DNA of 64,000 bases from Syntrophomonas sp. (GCA_016841245.1 JAENZN010000005.1:124001-188000); one strand, 5' to 3'; shown: positions 55,038-64,000, numbered from the stretch's first letter. Program-made: numbers and translations. Notes: generated by a model not told the origin, from the sequence alone.

Positions 55038-56231
55038 ATGAAGGTTTTAGTAGTAAATGCGGGTAGTTCATCAATCAAGTATCAAGTAATGGACATGACT
55101 GATGAATCAGTATTAGCCGTTGGTCTGGTAGACCGGGTAGGTATTCCTGGCAGCACTCTGGAACATAAGCCTATGGGCAAAGACGAAGTGGTTATCAAGA
55201 AAGACCTGCCGGATCACACCGCGGGAATGGAATTGGTTCTGGAAGTACTGGTTAACCCTGAATACGGCTGCATCCAGAGCATGGATGAAATTGGAGCCGT
55301 TGGACACCGGGTAGTGCACGGGGGAGAAGCTTTTGCAGAATCGGTAGTTATCGATGATCAAGTTAAGAAAGTAATCAGAGACTGTTTTGACATTGCACCT
55401 TTACATAATCCTCCTAATATGATGGGAATTGATGCATGTCAAAGACTGATGCCCAACGTTAAGCACGTAGCAGTTTTCGATACTGCTTTCCATCAGACTA
55501 TGGAGCCTGCTAATTATATGTATGCTATTCCTTACGAGGCATATGAAAAGTTCCGTATAAGAAGATACGGTTTCCATGGTACTTCCCATTATTATGTAGC
55601 TCATCAAGCGGCTGAAATGCTGGGCAAACCTTATGAAGAATGTAAGATTATTACTCTTCATCTGGGGAATGGAGCAAGTATGGCAGCTATCAAGGATGGC
55701 AAGGTAATTGAAACTTCCATGGGGTTCACTCCGCTGGAAGGGTTAGTTATGGGTACCAGGTCCGGTGATATAGATCCAGCTATAGTATTCTTCCTTATGG
55801 ATAAATTAGGCATGGATTCACAAGAAGCTAATAATTACTTTAACAAGAAATCAGGTATGCTGGGACTATCTGGAGTATCTAACGACCTCCGAGATGTGCT
55901 GGAAGCTGCCGCATCAGGTAATGAAAGAGCCCAGATTGCTCTGGACGTATACTATAACGCCATTAAAGGATATATTGGAAGTTATTTTGCCAAGCTGAAT
56001 GGCTGTGACTGCCTTATCTTCACTGCTGGTGTAGGTGAAAATGCCATAGATATCAGAGCCAACATCTGTGCAGATCTTGAAGCTCTGGGAATTAAAATGG
56101 ATGTAGAAAAGAATAAAGTTCGAGGCAAAAAAGTGGATGTAGCAGCAGCAGATTCTCAAGTTCGTATTTTTATAATACCTACCAATGAAGAACTGGTTAT
56201 TGCCAGGGACACCTACGGTCTTACCAAGTAA
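55038..56231 (+). CDS. ackA: Acetate kinase
   Basis: AckA transfers the phosphate of acetyl phosphate to ADP. The 397-aa ASKHA-fold kinase has both family signatures: VLVVNAGSSSIKY at the N terminus and MGTRSGDIDPAIVF in the middle, plus GVVHRVVHGGE-type and FHGTSHYYV segments. GGGAGG precedes the ATG. It is the second gene of pta-ackA. Confidence 0.98.
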   Translation: MKVLVVNAGSSSIKYQVMDMTDESVLAVGLVDRVGIPGSTLEHKPMGKDEVVIKKDLPDHTAGMELVLEVLVNPEYGCIQSMDEIGAVGHRVVHGGEAFAESVVIDDQVKKVIRDCFDIAPLHNPPNMMGIDACQRLMPNVKHVAVFDTAFHQTMEPANYMYAIPYEAYEKFRIRRYGFHGTSHYYVAHQAAEMLGKPYEECKIITLHLGNGASMAAIKDGKVIETSMGFTPLEGLVMGTRSGDIDPAIVFFLMDKLGMDSQEANNYFNKKSGMLGLSGVSNDLRDVLEAAASGNERAQIALDVYYNAIKGYIGSYFAKLNGCDCLIFTAGVGENAIDIRANICADLEALGIKMDVEKNKVRGKKVDVAAADSQVRIFIIPTNEELVIARDTYGLTK

Positions 56232-56235
56232 TTTA

Positions 56236-56285
56236 TTTTTGAAAAAGTGAGGTGGGAGTTGTTCCCGCCTCACTTTTAATTTGTG
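56236..56285 (+). terminator. Hairpin after ackA
   Basis: AAAAGTGAGGTGGGA and TCCCGCCTCACTTTT form a long, nearly perfect stem; its 3' arm ends in TTTTAATTT. Confidence 0.75.
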
Positions 56286-56341
56286 AGTCAAAAAAACCGT
56301 TCAAACCGTCCCTTTGACTTACGAGTATGAATGGTGATAGG

Positions 56342-56371
56342 TTGACAATAATAATAGGTGCAGACTATAAT
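56342..56371 (+). promoter_or_regulatory. Promoter of yceD-rpmF
   Basis: TTGACA (56342-56347) and TATAAT (56366-56371) are both consensus, separated by 18 bases. Confidence 0.8.
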
Positions 56372-56401
56372 TAATCTGGTGTTTTTGTGGGGTGGTATGG
56401 T

Positions 56402-56899
56402 ATGAAAGTTGATTTGAAATCGCTGCAGATGCGCACCATGGAATCTGAAGAGTTCCATCTTAGTACTCAGGGCAGAGATTCGTTGCTCTCGGATATAGGT
56501 GGAAGGTTTTTGGAATCAATAGATGTTGATCTGATTATTGAGAACACTGGTAAGATGTTTATGGGCAGAGGACAGGTCTCAACAACCATCGCATTAACTT
56601 GCGGACGCTGCCTGGAAGAGTTCAAATTTTCAATTATAACCGACCTAACCCTGACTGCATCTGAATCATCATCAGGTTATGGGGAAAATGAAGAACTGAT
56701 TGTGCTGGAGGATAACCAGGCAGATATTATGCCCCGGATAGAGCAGGAAATATTTTCCTTAATACCGTTGAATCCCCTGTGCAGCGAGGAATGCAAAGGT
56801 TTATGCCCCCTTTGTGGGGTCAACAGAAACTTGACCATCTGCAGCTGTGGAAAAAATGATATTGATCCCAGGTGGGAGAAATTAAAACAATTGAAATAG
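56402..56899 (+). CDS. yceD: YceD/DUF177 family protein
   Basis: The 165-aa protein belongs to the DUF177 family linked to 23S rRNA accumulation, and is almost always encoded just before rpmF. A central CGRCLEEF and a C-terminal cluster CSEECKGLCPLCG with CSC could bind zinc. ATG 56402 follows GGGGTGG; upstream extension is not favoured. rpmF begins 19 bases after it. Confidence 0.92.
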   Translation: MKVDLKSLQMRTMESEEFHLSTQGRDSLLSDIGGRFLESIDVDLIIENTGKMFMGRGQVSTTIALTCGRCLEEFKFSIITDLTLTASESSSGYGENEELIVLEDNQADIMPRIEQEIFSLIPLNPLCSEECKGLCPLCGVNRNLTICSCGKNDIDPRWEKLKQLK

Positions 56900-56918
56900 A
56901 GTAAGGAGGTTAAGAGAG

Positions 56919-57089
56919 ATGGGTGTTCCAAAGAGAAGGCATTCTAAATCTCGGAGCAATAAACGAGCTTCAGAATGGCGTAAGATTGATAAACCTGGCC
57001 TGGTTGAATGTCCCCAGTGCAAGGAATTAAAATTACCTCATCACGCCTGTTTAAGCTGCGGGTATTATAAAGGGAAATCTGTAATGTAA
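56919..57089 (+). CDS. rpmF: 50S ribosomal protein L32
   Basis: The 56-aa protein begins GVPKRRHSKSRSNKR, the typical L32 start, and has two CxxC zinc pairs (CPQC at 31-34, CLSC at 44-47). AAGGAGG precedes the ATG. It is in an operon with yceD and is followed by a terminator. Confidence 0.98.
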   Translation: MGVPKRRHSKSRSNKRASEWRKIDKPGLVECPQCKELKLPHHACLSCGYYKGKSVM

Positions 57090-57106
57090 TATTTAATAGG
57101 AAAGCT

Positions 57107-57156
57107 CAAAAAGTAAGATTTAAGGCCCGCCAGCCGAAAGCTTACTTTTTGTTTTT
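57107..57156 (+). terminator. Terminator of yceD-rpmF
   Basis: CAAAAAGTAAG and CTTACTTTTTG pair, followed by TTTTT. The inner loop is G+C-rich. Confidence 0.75.
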
Positions 57157-57183
57157 GGTGCACAAATGTACTCAGGATATAAT
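57155..57183 (+). promoter_or_regulatory. Promoter of plsX-acpP-rnc
   Basis: TTGGTG and TATAAT are separated by 17 bases, 47 bases before plsX. I see no FapR-type palindrome. Confidence 0.6.
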
Positions 57184-57229
57184 AGTAATATGATTTCATA
57201 CCTGCAAGAGGCGTACAAGGAGGAATATG

Positions 57230-58186
57230 ATGAAAATTGCAGTTGATGCCATGGGTGGCGACTATGCTCCCGTGGAGGTAATAGCCGGTGCTGCAGAGTG
57301 GGCGAAAAATACCCGGAACCAGGTGATCCTGGTGGGTAAGCAAGAAAACATAGTGAAGGAACTTAAAAAGCACATTTATGATGAATCGCTGCTTACCATA
57401 GTAAATGCCAGTCAGGTTATAGATATGGACGAATCGCCTGCCCTGGCTCTTCGTAAAAAAAGGGATGCTTCAATAATAGTGGCTACCGGGTTGGTTAAAC
57501 AAGGACTGGCTGATGCAGTTGTTTCATGTGGCAGTACCGGAGCTCAAATGGCTGCCGCCCTATTTTTATTGGGCAGAATGGAGGGAGTAGAACGGCCTCC
57601 TATATGTGTTTCTATACCTAATCAGGCCGGCGGTACAACTTTGTTAATGGATGTAGGTGCCAACGTTGATTGTAAAGCTTCTCAGCTGGTGCAATTTGCT
57701 GCCCTGGGCAGTTCTTATGCCGCTTCAGTCCAGGGTATAGAAAGACCACGAGTAGCTCTTTTAAATAATGGTGAGGAAGAAACCAAGGGGAACAGTGTAA
57801 GTGTGGAAGCCTATGCGATGTTGAGGGAACAGAAGAGTCTTAATTTTATTGGCAATGTCGAAGGACGGGACCTGTTCAATGCAAAAAGTGATGTTATAAT
57901 ATGTGACGGATTTACTGGGAATATTGTACTAAAGAGCATAGAAGGTCTGGCCATGTTTATGGCGGCCTTAATCAGTCGGGAGCAAGGTATGGTTCCTAAA
58001 GCAATCTCTAAGTTGGATTATACCCAGGTAGGGGGAGCTCCGCTTTTGGGTGTAAAAGGAATAAGCGTAGTTTGCCACGGAAGTTCCAGGCGTAATTCGG
58101 TTTACAGTGGCATAAATATTGCCAGTGATTGTATTAATAATAATATGATGCAAATGCAGCAAGAAACTATAAAAAGTCTAACTTAA
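57230..58186 (+). CDS. plsX: Phosphate acyltransferase PlsX
   Basis: PlsX makes acyl-phosphate from acyl-ACP for glycerolipid synthesis. The 318-aa protein starts with the signature KIAVDAMGGDYAPVE and contains VVSCGSTGAQMAAAL, LMDVGANVDCK and ICDGFTGNIVLKS. ATG 57230 gives the better spacing to AGGAGG than ATG 57227. acpP follows directly, but the fab genes usually found between them in Bacillus are absent. Confidence 0.97.
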   Translation: MKIAVDAMGGDYAPVEVIAGAAEWAKNTRNQVILVGKQENIVKELKKHIYDESLLTIVNASQVIDMDESPALALRKKRDASIIVATGLVKQGLADAVVSCGSTGAQMAAALFLLGRMEGVERPPICVSIPNQAGGTTLLMDVGANVDCKASQLVQFAALGSSYAASVQGIERPRVALLNNGEEETKGNSVSVEAYAMLREQKSLNFIGNVEGRDLFNAKSDVIICDGFTGNIVLKSIEGLAMFMAALISREQGMVPKAISKLDYTQVGGAPLLGVKGISVVCHGSSRRNSVYSGINIASDCINNNMMQMQQETIKSLT

Positions 58187-58267
58187 TATAGAGGATTTTT
58201 ACTAATTATTAAGAATCGATATATATGAGGGATGCACTGTACTTACTAATGTTAGGAGGTTATGAAT

Positions 58268-58519
58268 ATGCAGGAATTTATTGAGCTAGCCAGAAAAATA
58301 TTTGCCGAACAGTTGGACCGGGAACCACAGGAAATAGAGATGGAGACTACTTTTGAAGAACTTGATGCTGATTCTATAGATATTGTGGAATTAATTATGG
58401 CTCTGGAAGATATCTATGATGTGGAATTTCCTGAAGAAGATCTGGAAGACTTCCCGGCTTTCGGCTCTCTGGTGCAAGCACTCTATTCCTATATTCAGAA
58501 GGCAAAAGATGAGCAGTGA
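58268..58519 (+). CDS. acpP: Acyl carrier protein
   Basis: The 83-aa acidic protein carries growing acyl chains on phosphopantetheine. The attachment serine is in LDADSIDIVEL; the usual DSLD reads DSID here. ATG 58268 lies 8 bases after AGGAGG; ATG 58262 is too close. Its end overlaps the rnc start by 11 bases. Confidence 0.96.
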   Translation: MQEFIELARKIFAEQLDREPQEIEMETTFEELDADSIDIVELIMALEDIYDVEFPEEDLEDFPAFGSLVQALYSYIQKAKDEQ

Positions 58520-59240
58520 GAAAGATCTGATTCTAGAATTTACTGATAATATTAATATACAATTTAATAACTATAATCTGATCTATATGGCCTTGATACA
58601 CCCGTCTTATTCGCAAGAAAAAAATGCTGTTGGCAATAACCAGCGACTGGAGTTTCTGGGTGATGCAGTTCTTAACTTTGCAGTGGCCGAGTACCTTTAC
58701 AATAATTATAAGGAAAAAGCGGAAGGCGATTTAACCAAGATAAGAGCTCGGGTAGTATGCGAAAGATCGCTGACTGAGGTAGCTCGAACCATTGACCTGG
58801 GTAAATACCTGCTGCTGGGTAAGGGTGAGGAAATGTCCGGGGGGCGTAAAAGGAAGTCCATACTGGCAGATGCGGTTGAATCGGTAATAGGTGCCATATA
58901 TCTTGATCAGGGTTATGAAAAGGCGGTTGATTTTATCCTGACCCATCTGAAGGGTTTAATAAAAGAAGCTTCCCAGGGTGATTATTATGACTACAAGTCC
59001 CGGCTGCAGGAACTGGTTCAGGGTAAAAATAAACAGAATGTTTATTATGAAATAATAAACGAAAGTGGGCCAGCTCACGCCAAGGTATTTGTGGCAGGAG
59101 TATATTATAATGGACAGTTGTTGGAAACTGGAAGCGGAAAAAGTAAAAAGGAAGCTGAGCAAAAAGCTGCTGAAGCAGTTTTGAAGGACAACAAAGTACT
59201 AGAATGTCTGGATAAGGTTTTAAAATATGAAACACTATAA
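58509..59240 (+). CDS. rnc: Ribonuclease III
   Basis: RNase III cuts double-stranded RNA in rRNA maturation and antisense regulation. The 243-aa protein has the catalytic signature NQRLEFLGDAVL, the second acidic site DAVESVIGAIYLD, and a C-terminal dsRNA-binding domain (YKSRLQELVQ to KKEAEQKAAEAVL). ATG 58509 lies within the last codons of acpP, giving translational coupling. The next gene overlaps by 14 bases. Confidence 0.97.
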   Translation: MSSEKDLILEFTDNINIQFNNYNLIYMALIHPSYSQEKNAVGNNQRLEFLGDAVLNFAVAEYLYNNYKEKAEGDLTKIRARVVCERSLTEVARTIDLGKYLLLGKGEEMSGGRKRKSILADAVESVIGAIYLDQGYEKAVDFILTHLKGLIKEASQGDYYDYKSRLQELVQGKNKQNVYYEIINESGPAHAKVFVAGVYYNGQLLETGSGKSKKEAEQKAAEAVLKDNKVLECLDKVLKYETL

Positions 59241-60321
59241 TATACCTATCTTCATTCCCCATCTGGGATGTCCGTTTAATTGTATATTCTGCAATCAAAA
59301 GAATATCGCCCAGCATGAACCGGCACCTGATTCGTCGGTAGTATCCCTTATGGTGCAGAAGGCTTTGGATACCATTCCATCCCCTGAGCCTGAACGAGAA
59401 GTAGAAGCAGCTTATTTCGGCGGTAGTTTTACCGCCCTGGATAATAAATTGCAAGAGGATTATCTGAGGGCCCTCCAACCATTCATAAATGAAGGATTTA
59501 TAGATGGTATACGTATATCAACTCGTCCTGATTTTATAAATGAATCTATTCTGGAATTTCTCATGAAAAATAGTGTTAAAACTATCGAATTAGGAGTTCA
59601 ATCTTTGAAAAATGAGGTTTTGCAGGCTTCTGGCCGCGGTTATACGGCCGAGACGGTTTTTTATGCCTGCAGTCTGATCAAACAGTATGGATTTAAACTG
59701 GGTGTGCAGCTTATGATTGGACTACCGGGTGATAGTTTTGATTACGATATTGATACTGCCATCGGCACTATTTCTATATTACCTGATATGGTAAGGATTT
59801 ATCCGGTACTGGTAGTGAAAGATACTGCACTGGAAAAATTATATTATCAGGGTTGCTATGAGCCGCTGCGGCTGGAAGAAGCCGTCGATATTTGCTGTGA
59901 AATGTTTTTGCGCTTTCAACAAAAAGGTATAGAGGTTATACGTATGGGACTCCATCCTTCAGAAGAATTGAGAGAAGATGGTGTAGTAACCGCAGGACCC
60001 TTTCATCCAGCCTTTGGAGAAATGGTGGAACAGGAGGCTTTTAAAAAACAGGCCCTGGTTTTGCTGCATAACTATATTAATACCGGGATTATAGATCAGG
60101 AGTTAAAATTGTACAGTAGTTACCGGGATTTATCTAAAACAATGGGGCAAAAAAAGGCTAACCTGTTATATCTTACCCATCTGTCTGACCTGCCCCGCAT
60201 AAACGGCGTTCAGGTTGATGAGCAACTAAAAAAAGATGAACTGGGAATAGGTCCAGCTGGTTCTGAGCAGTCGGCCATGAGACTGGCCAGGCAGGAATTT
60301 ATAGAAATATATCTTCAATAA
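59227..60321 (+). CDS. Elp3-like radical SAM protein
   Basis: The 364-aa protein has a radical SAM cluster motif CPFNCIFC at residues 15-22, followed by N and Q as in Elp3, and AAYFGGSFTAL, ELGVQSLKNEVL and GVQLMIGLPGD. It lacks the acetyltransferase domain of full Elp3. Homologues lie between rnc and smc in many clostridia. The reaction is unknown; tRNA modification is a reasonable guess. It overlaps rnc by 14 bases. Confidence 0.92.
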   Translation: MKHYNIPIFIPHLGCPFNCIFCNQKNIAQHEPAPDSSVVSLMVQKALDTIPSPEPEREVEAAYFGGSFTALDNKLQEDYLRALQPFINEGFIDGIRISTRPDFINESILEFLMKNSVKTIELGVQSLKNEVLQASGRGYTAETVFYACSLIKQYGFKLGVQLMIGLPGDSFDYDIDTAIGTISILPDMVRIYPVLVVKDTALEKLYYQGCYEPLRLEEAVDICCEMFLRFQQKGIEVIRMGLHPSEELREDGVVTAGPFHPAFGEMVEQEAFKKQALVLLHNYINTGIIDQELKLYSSYRDLSKTMGQKKANLLYLTHLSDLPRINGVQVDEQLKKDELGIGPAGSEQSAMRLARQEFIEIYLQ

Positions 60322-60348
60322 TCGACCCTGTAAATACCCAAAACAGAT

Positions 60349-60387
60349 AAAAAAAGACTAAAGAGGTAGAACTATAGTCTTTTTTTG
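60349..60387. terminator. Bidirectional terminator after the radical SAM gene
   Basis: AAAAAAAGACTA and TAGTCTTTTTTT pair, so T-runs are present on both strands. On the minus strand it would serve the small frame ending at 60397. Confidence 0.75.
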
Positions 60388-60396
60388 TGTAAAAGT

Positions 60397-60585
60397 TTAG
60401 GATATTTTTAGTATACTAACAATATGTTGGTTTTTACTGGAAGGGATTACTGCTCTGGATGTATAAATAAATAATATCTGATAATATTGATTCCTGTTAG
60501 AAAAATAATAATCTGCTGATTTTGAATAAATAAATATTTTGCGGACAGATTTCCTGTACAGCAGCTGGTCCAACTGCTCCTGCAT
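60397..60585 (-). CDS. Small hypothetical protein (62 aa)
   Basis: The minus-strand frame has GAAGGA 6-7 bases before its ATG and a bidirectional terminator 10 bases after its stop, which together favour a real gene. The product starts MQEQLDQLLYRKS and is basic, with several tyrosines and no clear membrane segment. I recognise no family. The 16 bases around its start (ATAAATATGCAGGAGC) recur on the minus strand at about 31.25 kb beside the G+C-rich element. Confidence 0.35.
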   Translation of the reverse strand: MQEQLDQLLYRKSVRKIFIYSKSADYYFSNRNQYYQILFIYTSRAVIPSSKNQHIVSILKIS

Positions 60586-60671
60586 ATTTATTCCTTCAAA
60601 ATAAGCAGATGATTTTGCTAGAGGGGTTTAGCACTAAAGCAGTTAAGTAAAAAATAAGGTGGTTTTATTCT

Positions 60672-61439
60672 TTGCCAGATAGGTTGATGAACATTTCCAA
60701 AAACAAGCTGTTAGGTAAGAGGATTATTCACCTGGCTAAGGTGGATTCAAGCAGTAATTATATTAGGAGGGAAATTGAGGCAGGAGAAATAACTGAAGGG
60801 ACAGTAGTTGTGGCTGGCAGTCAGATGAAAGGCAGAGGCCGTGCCGGCAGAGCATGGGAATCTCCCCCCGGGGGTTTATGGTTCTCTGTACTTCTGCGTC
60901 CCAGGCTGCCGGTAGATGAGAGGGCTCTTTTATCTCTGGTATTTGCCGTAGGTATCAGCAGGGGGTTAGATAGTTTCATAGAGCAAAAGTGTCAAATCAA
61001 GTGGCCCAATGACATTTATCTGGACCATAGGAAACTGGCCGGCATACTCCTGGAGACCAGCGGTGTTGAGGAAGATGCCTATCTCATTGTAGGGGTGGGA
61101 ATCAACGTAAATATCGATTGCGATAAACTTGGTTCTTTGAGCAGCAGGGCGGTATCTTTAGGTGACTATTCATCAGCCGCCCTGGAACTGGATAGTATTC
61201 TCGAAATTGTACTTCAGTGCATGGAAAGGTATTATTTTAATTTCCTGCACCAGGGATTCCTTGAAATACTGGAGGAATTTAAAACAGTGTGTCTGCACCT
61301 GGAGAAGAGAGTGGAAATTGCCAGCGGCAGCCGAATAATATCGGGAATTAATGTAGATATTGATTCGAAGGGTAGATTGCTGGTAGATACGGGTATAGAT
61401 ATTGAGAAAATAAGTACTGGAGACGTTAACGTATTGTAA
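60672..61439 (+). CDS. birA: Biotin-[acetyl-CoA carboxylase] ligase, short form
   Basis: BirA activates biotin with ATP and attaches it to biotin-dependent carboxylases. The 255-aa protein has the biotinyl-AMP loop GRGRAGRAWESPPGGLWFS, the catalytic lysine in IKWPNDIYL, and a C-terminal SH3-like domain. The N-terminal DNA-binding domain of bifunctional BirA is missing, so it is not a repressor. TTG 60672 follows AAGGTGG by about 9 bases; ATG 60687 is an alternative. Confidence 0.94.
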   Translation: MPDRLMNISKNKLLGKRIIHLAKVDSSSNYIRREIEAGEITEGTVVVAGSQMKGRGRAGRAWESPPGGLWFSVLLRPRLPVDERALLSLVFAVGISRGLDSFIEQKCQIKWPNDIYLDHRKLAGILLETSGVEEDAYLIVGVGINVNIDCDKLGSLSSRAVSLGDYSSAALELDSILEIVLQCMERYYFNFLHQGFLEILEEFKTVCLHLEKRVEIASGSRIISGINVDIDSKGRLLVDTGIDIEKISTGDVNVL

Positions 61440-61496
61440 AAAACTTATGTAATCACCAGCAGCATTAGAGCAACATTTTAAACGGGAGGAACCAGA

Positions 61497-64000
61497 GTGT
61501 ACCTGAAAAGAATGGATATCAAAGGTTTTAAATCGTTTGCAGATAGTACCGAGGTAGTATTACAGCCTGGTATAAATGTTATTGTAGGACCCAATGGATG
61601 TGGGAAAAGCAATATAGTAGATGCGATTCGCTGGTGTCTGGGAGAAAGCAATGTACGCAATCTGCGAGGACACAAAGGAGAAGATGTAATATTCAACGGA
61701 ACTGATGATAAAAGAGCTCAGAGTATGGCTTTTGTCCAGCTATCGATTGATAATCAAGACCAGGTGCTTCCCTTTGACTACAACGAGATAACCATAGCCC
61801 GCAAGCTTTTCAGATCTGGGGAGAGTGAATTTTATATTAATAAGTCACGGGTACGTATGAAAGACATCTATGGTATGTTTACTGGTACCGGGTTGGGTAA
61901 GAAGGGATACTCAATAATCAGCCAGGGAGAGCTGGAACAGGTATTAAATGGGCAGCCTCTGGATAGGCGTTTTATATTGGAAGAGGCTTCGGGAATAATA
62001 AAGTACCGGCATCAAAGGGATGAAGTAAGAACCAGACTGGCCAATACCGGTAATGATTTGACCAGATTGCGGGATATTCTGGCTGAGTTAAAAAAGCGCC
62101 GGGATGAACTGCAGAATAAAGCAGAAAAAGCCAGGATACATATTAGTTTTAATAGTGAGAAAATGCAGCTGGAAGAAAATATTCTCCGATTCGAAATTCA
62201 TAAGATGCAAAATGATCTGATTAAAAGAAACGATTCTTTAAAGAATAAGAAAGAGGAGATAGAAGAACTTAAAAAACGGGTGCAGGAACAGGAAGATGCT
62301 ATAGCCCAGGAAGAACTTAAGCTGTCAAATTACCGGGAGATGATTAACAGCCTGAAGGATGATAGACATAATGGAGACAATCGGCTCTCAGCTTTGGATA
62401 GCGAGGTCAGGTTAAGTGAAGAGAGAATTAAGAACTATGGGGAAAGAGCAGCTGCAGCAGCCGAAGATGAGAACAAATACCAGGCAATGCTGCAAAAGAT
62501 CAAAGAAGATTTGACCACCAAGCTGGAGGACTACGAGCAGCAGAAAAAAAGCCTGTCTGTTTTGACCGCCAACTTTGAGCAATTAAATTTGCAAATTCTT
62601 GACCTGGAGAATTCTATGCATGACAGCCTACAGCATTTTGAAGAAAATAAAGCTCGGGTCTTTGACCGTATGCAGGAAGAAAGCAGGCTAAATAATCAGG
62701 TGCTGGAAATTGAAGAAGAACAGAGAAAGCTGCGGGAAAAGAAAGAACGGATGGATATACTCAGCAGCGATTTAAAGAGTAAAATAGGCCAAAAGGAAGC
62801 CCTGCTCAACAATATAGAAAATGAAAAACAACAGTTCCTAAGAGTTATTAAAGAGCTTAAAAATAGTCTGGAAATAATAGAGAATAATAAGCAGGAGCTG
62901 GAAGAATTATTAGAAAACAATGCTGCTCAGTATGCCCTGCTCAGCGAAGAAGAACTCAAAATAGATAAAAAAATTCTGCTGCTAAACGATATGGAAAGGA
63001 ACCTGGAGGGATATTCCCGGGGAGTAAGGTCAGTTCTGGAAACCTATCAAAAAGGAAAACTCAGTGGAATCAAAGGTTTGGTAGGAGAGGTGATTGACGT
63101 ACCTATGGGGTTGGAAACAGCGATAGAAACTGCTCTGGGAAGAAAACTGGAAAACATAATCGTTAAAAACAGTGAAAGTGCCAGAGAGGCCATCGAGTAT
63201 CTGAAAAAGACCAGGTTAGGAAGAGTAACCTTTTTGCCCTTGGACATTTTGTTAAGCACCCCGGTACCTCATAACATTAAAGAAACCCTGGGAAGGTTAG
63301 ATGGGGTATTGGGGATAGCTTCAGATATTATTAACTATCAGCAGGAATATAAAAAGGCGGTAGAATACCTGCTGGGGCGAGTGGTACTGGTAAGAGATAT
63401 GGAGACGGGAATAAAGGTTTTCAAGAGCAGCAGCTATCCTCTGCAAATCGTCACCCTGGAAGGGGAACTTATAAATGTAAGCGGAGCCATGACCGGGGGC
63501 AGTAATGATCACCGAAGAGAGACCCCCTTGCAGCGAAAAAAGGAAAAGAAAAATCTTCTGGAACAACAGGCTCAAGTAAAAGAGAGTCTGGAGCAGAATC
63601 GACTGGAAAGCGAAAATATATATCGGGAATTCGAGAGGGTTAAAAAACAAGTGGAAGCTCAAAAAAATACCTTGATCGAAAAGGAATTCAGGTTTGAAAT
63701 TATCGATAAACAGGCTCTTCAGACTAATGGTGAAATAGTAAATGATCGAAGGGAATGGGAAGCCAATGTTGAGCAATTAGGCCGGTTGGAGACCAGCTAT
63801 GAGCAGCTGCTGCTGGAAATGGAAGACCTGCAGCAGAAGAAAAACGCCATCCATGGCAGCAGCGAAAGTGAGTCAAAAAAATTAGAAGAATTAAAAGAAA
63901 AAATCGATATTAATAAAAGAAACTATGAAGTACACCAGGAACGGCTGATATCCTATCAGGAGCAGTTAGATTCAAAAAGAAGAGAATTGGAAAGCATAGA
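61497..64000 (+). CDS. smc: Chromosome segregation ATPase SMC, 5' part
   Basis: SMC condenses and resolves the chromosome with ScpAB. The frame starts at GTG 61497 after GGGAGGA and is open to the window end, so 834 codons are seen of the roughly 1,190 usual. Residues 1-165 form the ABC head with Walker A GPNGCGKSNI. A long coiled coil follows (about 165-500). The hinge is at about 515-660 (GLVGEVIDVPMGLETAIETA, and the glycine-rich SGAMTGGSNDHR), then the returning coil begins. The C-terminal head with Walker B is beyond the edge. Confidence 0.97.
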   Translation, partial: MYLKRMDIKGFKSFADSTEVVLQPGINVIVGPNGCGKSNIVDAIRWCLGESNVRNLRGHKGEDVIFNGTDDKRAQSMAFVQLSIDNQDQVLPFDYNEITIARKLFRSGESEFYINKSRVRMKDIYGMFTGTGLGKKGYSIISQGELEQVLNGQPLDRRFILEEASGIIKYRHQRDEVRTRLANTGNDLTRLRDILAELKKRRDELQNKAEKARIHISFNSEKMQLEENILRFEIHKMQNDLIKRNDSLKNKKEEIEELKKRVQEQEDAIAQEELKLSNYREMINSLKDDRHNGDNRLSALDSEVRLSEERIKNYGERAAAAAEDENKYQAMLQKIKEDLTTKLEDYEQQKKSLSVLTANFEQLNLQILDLENSMHDSLQHFEENKARVFDRMQEESRLNNQVLEIEEEQRKLREKKERMDILSSDLKSKIGQKEALLNNIENEKQQFLRVIKELKNSLEIIENNKQELEELLENNAAQYALLSEEELKIDKKILLLNDMERNLEGYSRGVRSVLETYQKGKLSGIKGLVGEVIDVPMGLETAIETALGRKLENIIVKNSESAREAIEYLKKTRLGRVTFLPLDILLSTPVPHNIKETLGRLDGVLGIASDIINYQQEYKKAVEYLLGRVVLVRDMETGIKVFKSSSYPLQIVTLEGELINVSGAMTGGSNDHRRETPLQRKKEKKNLLEQQAQVKESLEQNRLESENIYREFERVKKQVEAQKNTLIEKEFRFEIIDKQALQTNGEIVNDRREWEANVEQLGRLETSYEQLLLEMEDLQQKKNAIHGSSESESKKLEELKEKIDINKRNYEVHQERLISYQEQLDSKRRELESI

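Overview
The window looks like chromosome of an anaerobic, endospore-forming low-to-moderate G+C Firmicute of the class Clostridia, most like Syntrophomonadaceae. The evidence is an alpha/beta SASP gene beside its protease gpr, ylbJ, the rpmB/asp23/fakA/recG and yceD/rpmF/plsX/acpP/rnc/smc clusters, a reverse rubrerythrin, NfnAB, pta-ackA and a strictly anaerobic-type nif cluster. The species assignment is inference; no rRNA or tRNA gene is present.

Region 1 (0.3-10.5 kb) is a compact plus-strand nif cluster: nifH-nifI1-nifI2-nifD-nifK-nifE-nifN-nifB, then an AnfO-family gene and a short nifV. The PII-like nifI pair between nifH and nifD points to post-translational ammonia switch-off. NifB is the short form without a NifX domain, and NifV is about 100 residues shorter than full-length homocitrate synthases. 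A 320-base structured leader precedes nifV.

Region 2 (10.5-34.6 kb) is a mosaic of single genes and small operons: a secreted M15-type peptidase, a diguanylate cyclase with a degenerate receiver, an Mrr-like nuclease, a DUF3810 metalloprotease-like membrane protein, a GNAT gene with an in-frame TGA and a SECIS-like hairpin, divergent pdxR/pdxST, a Ku-ligase-polymerase NHEJ operon with a decayed second copy of part of it, perR-reverse rubrerythrin, a chemoreceptor, coaD, a 3D-domain cell-wall protein, a gamma-carbonic-anhydrase-like protein, hslO, rpmB and asp23-fakA. Several long noncoding stretches carry strong secondary structure, including a 173-base element with perfect 16-bp inverted ends and two related G+C-rich elements at 14.4 and 31.1 kb.

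Region 3 (34.9-43.8 kb) is an alcohol/aldehyde and NADPH module placed between fakA and recG. It holds an AcoR-like sigma-54 activator, an iron alcohol dehydrogenase and an aldehyde dehydrogenase, each with a near-perfect -24/-12 promoter, followed by NAD kinase and the bifurcating transhydrogenase NfnAB. Together these could link aldehyde/alcohol turnover to NADP(H) and ferredoxin pools.

Region 4 (43.9-64 kb) opens with a possible c-di-GMP riboswitch and terminator, then recG, a 39-aa lysine-rich peptide, SASP, an internally deleted IS1182-type element abutting the gpr stop codon, gpr, rsmD, a coiled-coil protein, ylbJ, a patatin, tmcAL, pta-ackA, yceD-rpmF, plsX, acpP, rnc, an Elp3-like radical SAM gene, birA and the 5' part of smc, which runs off the window.
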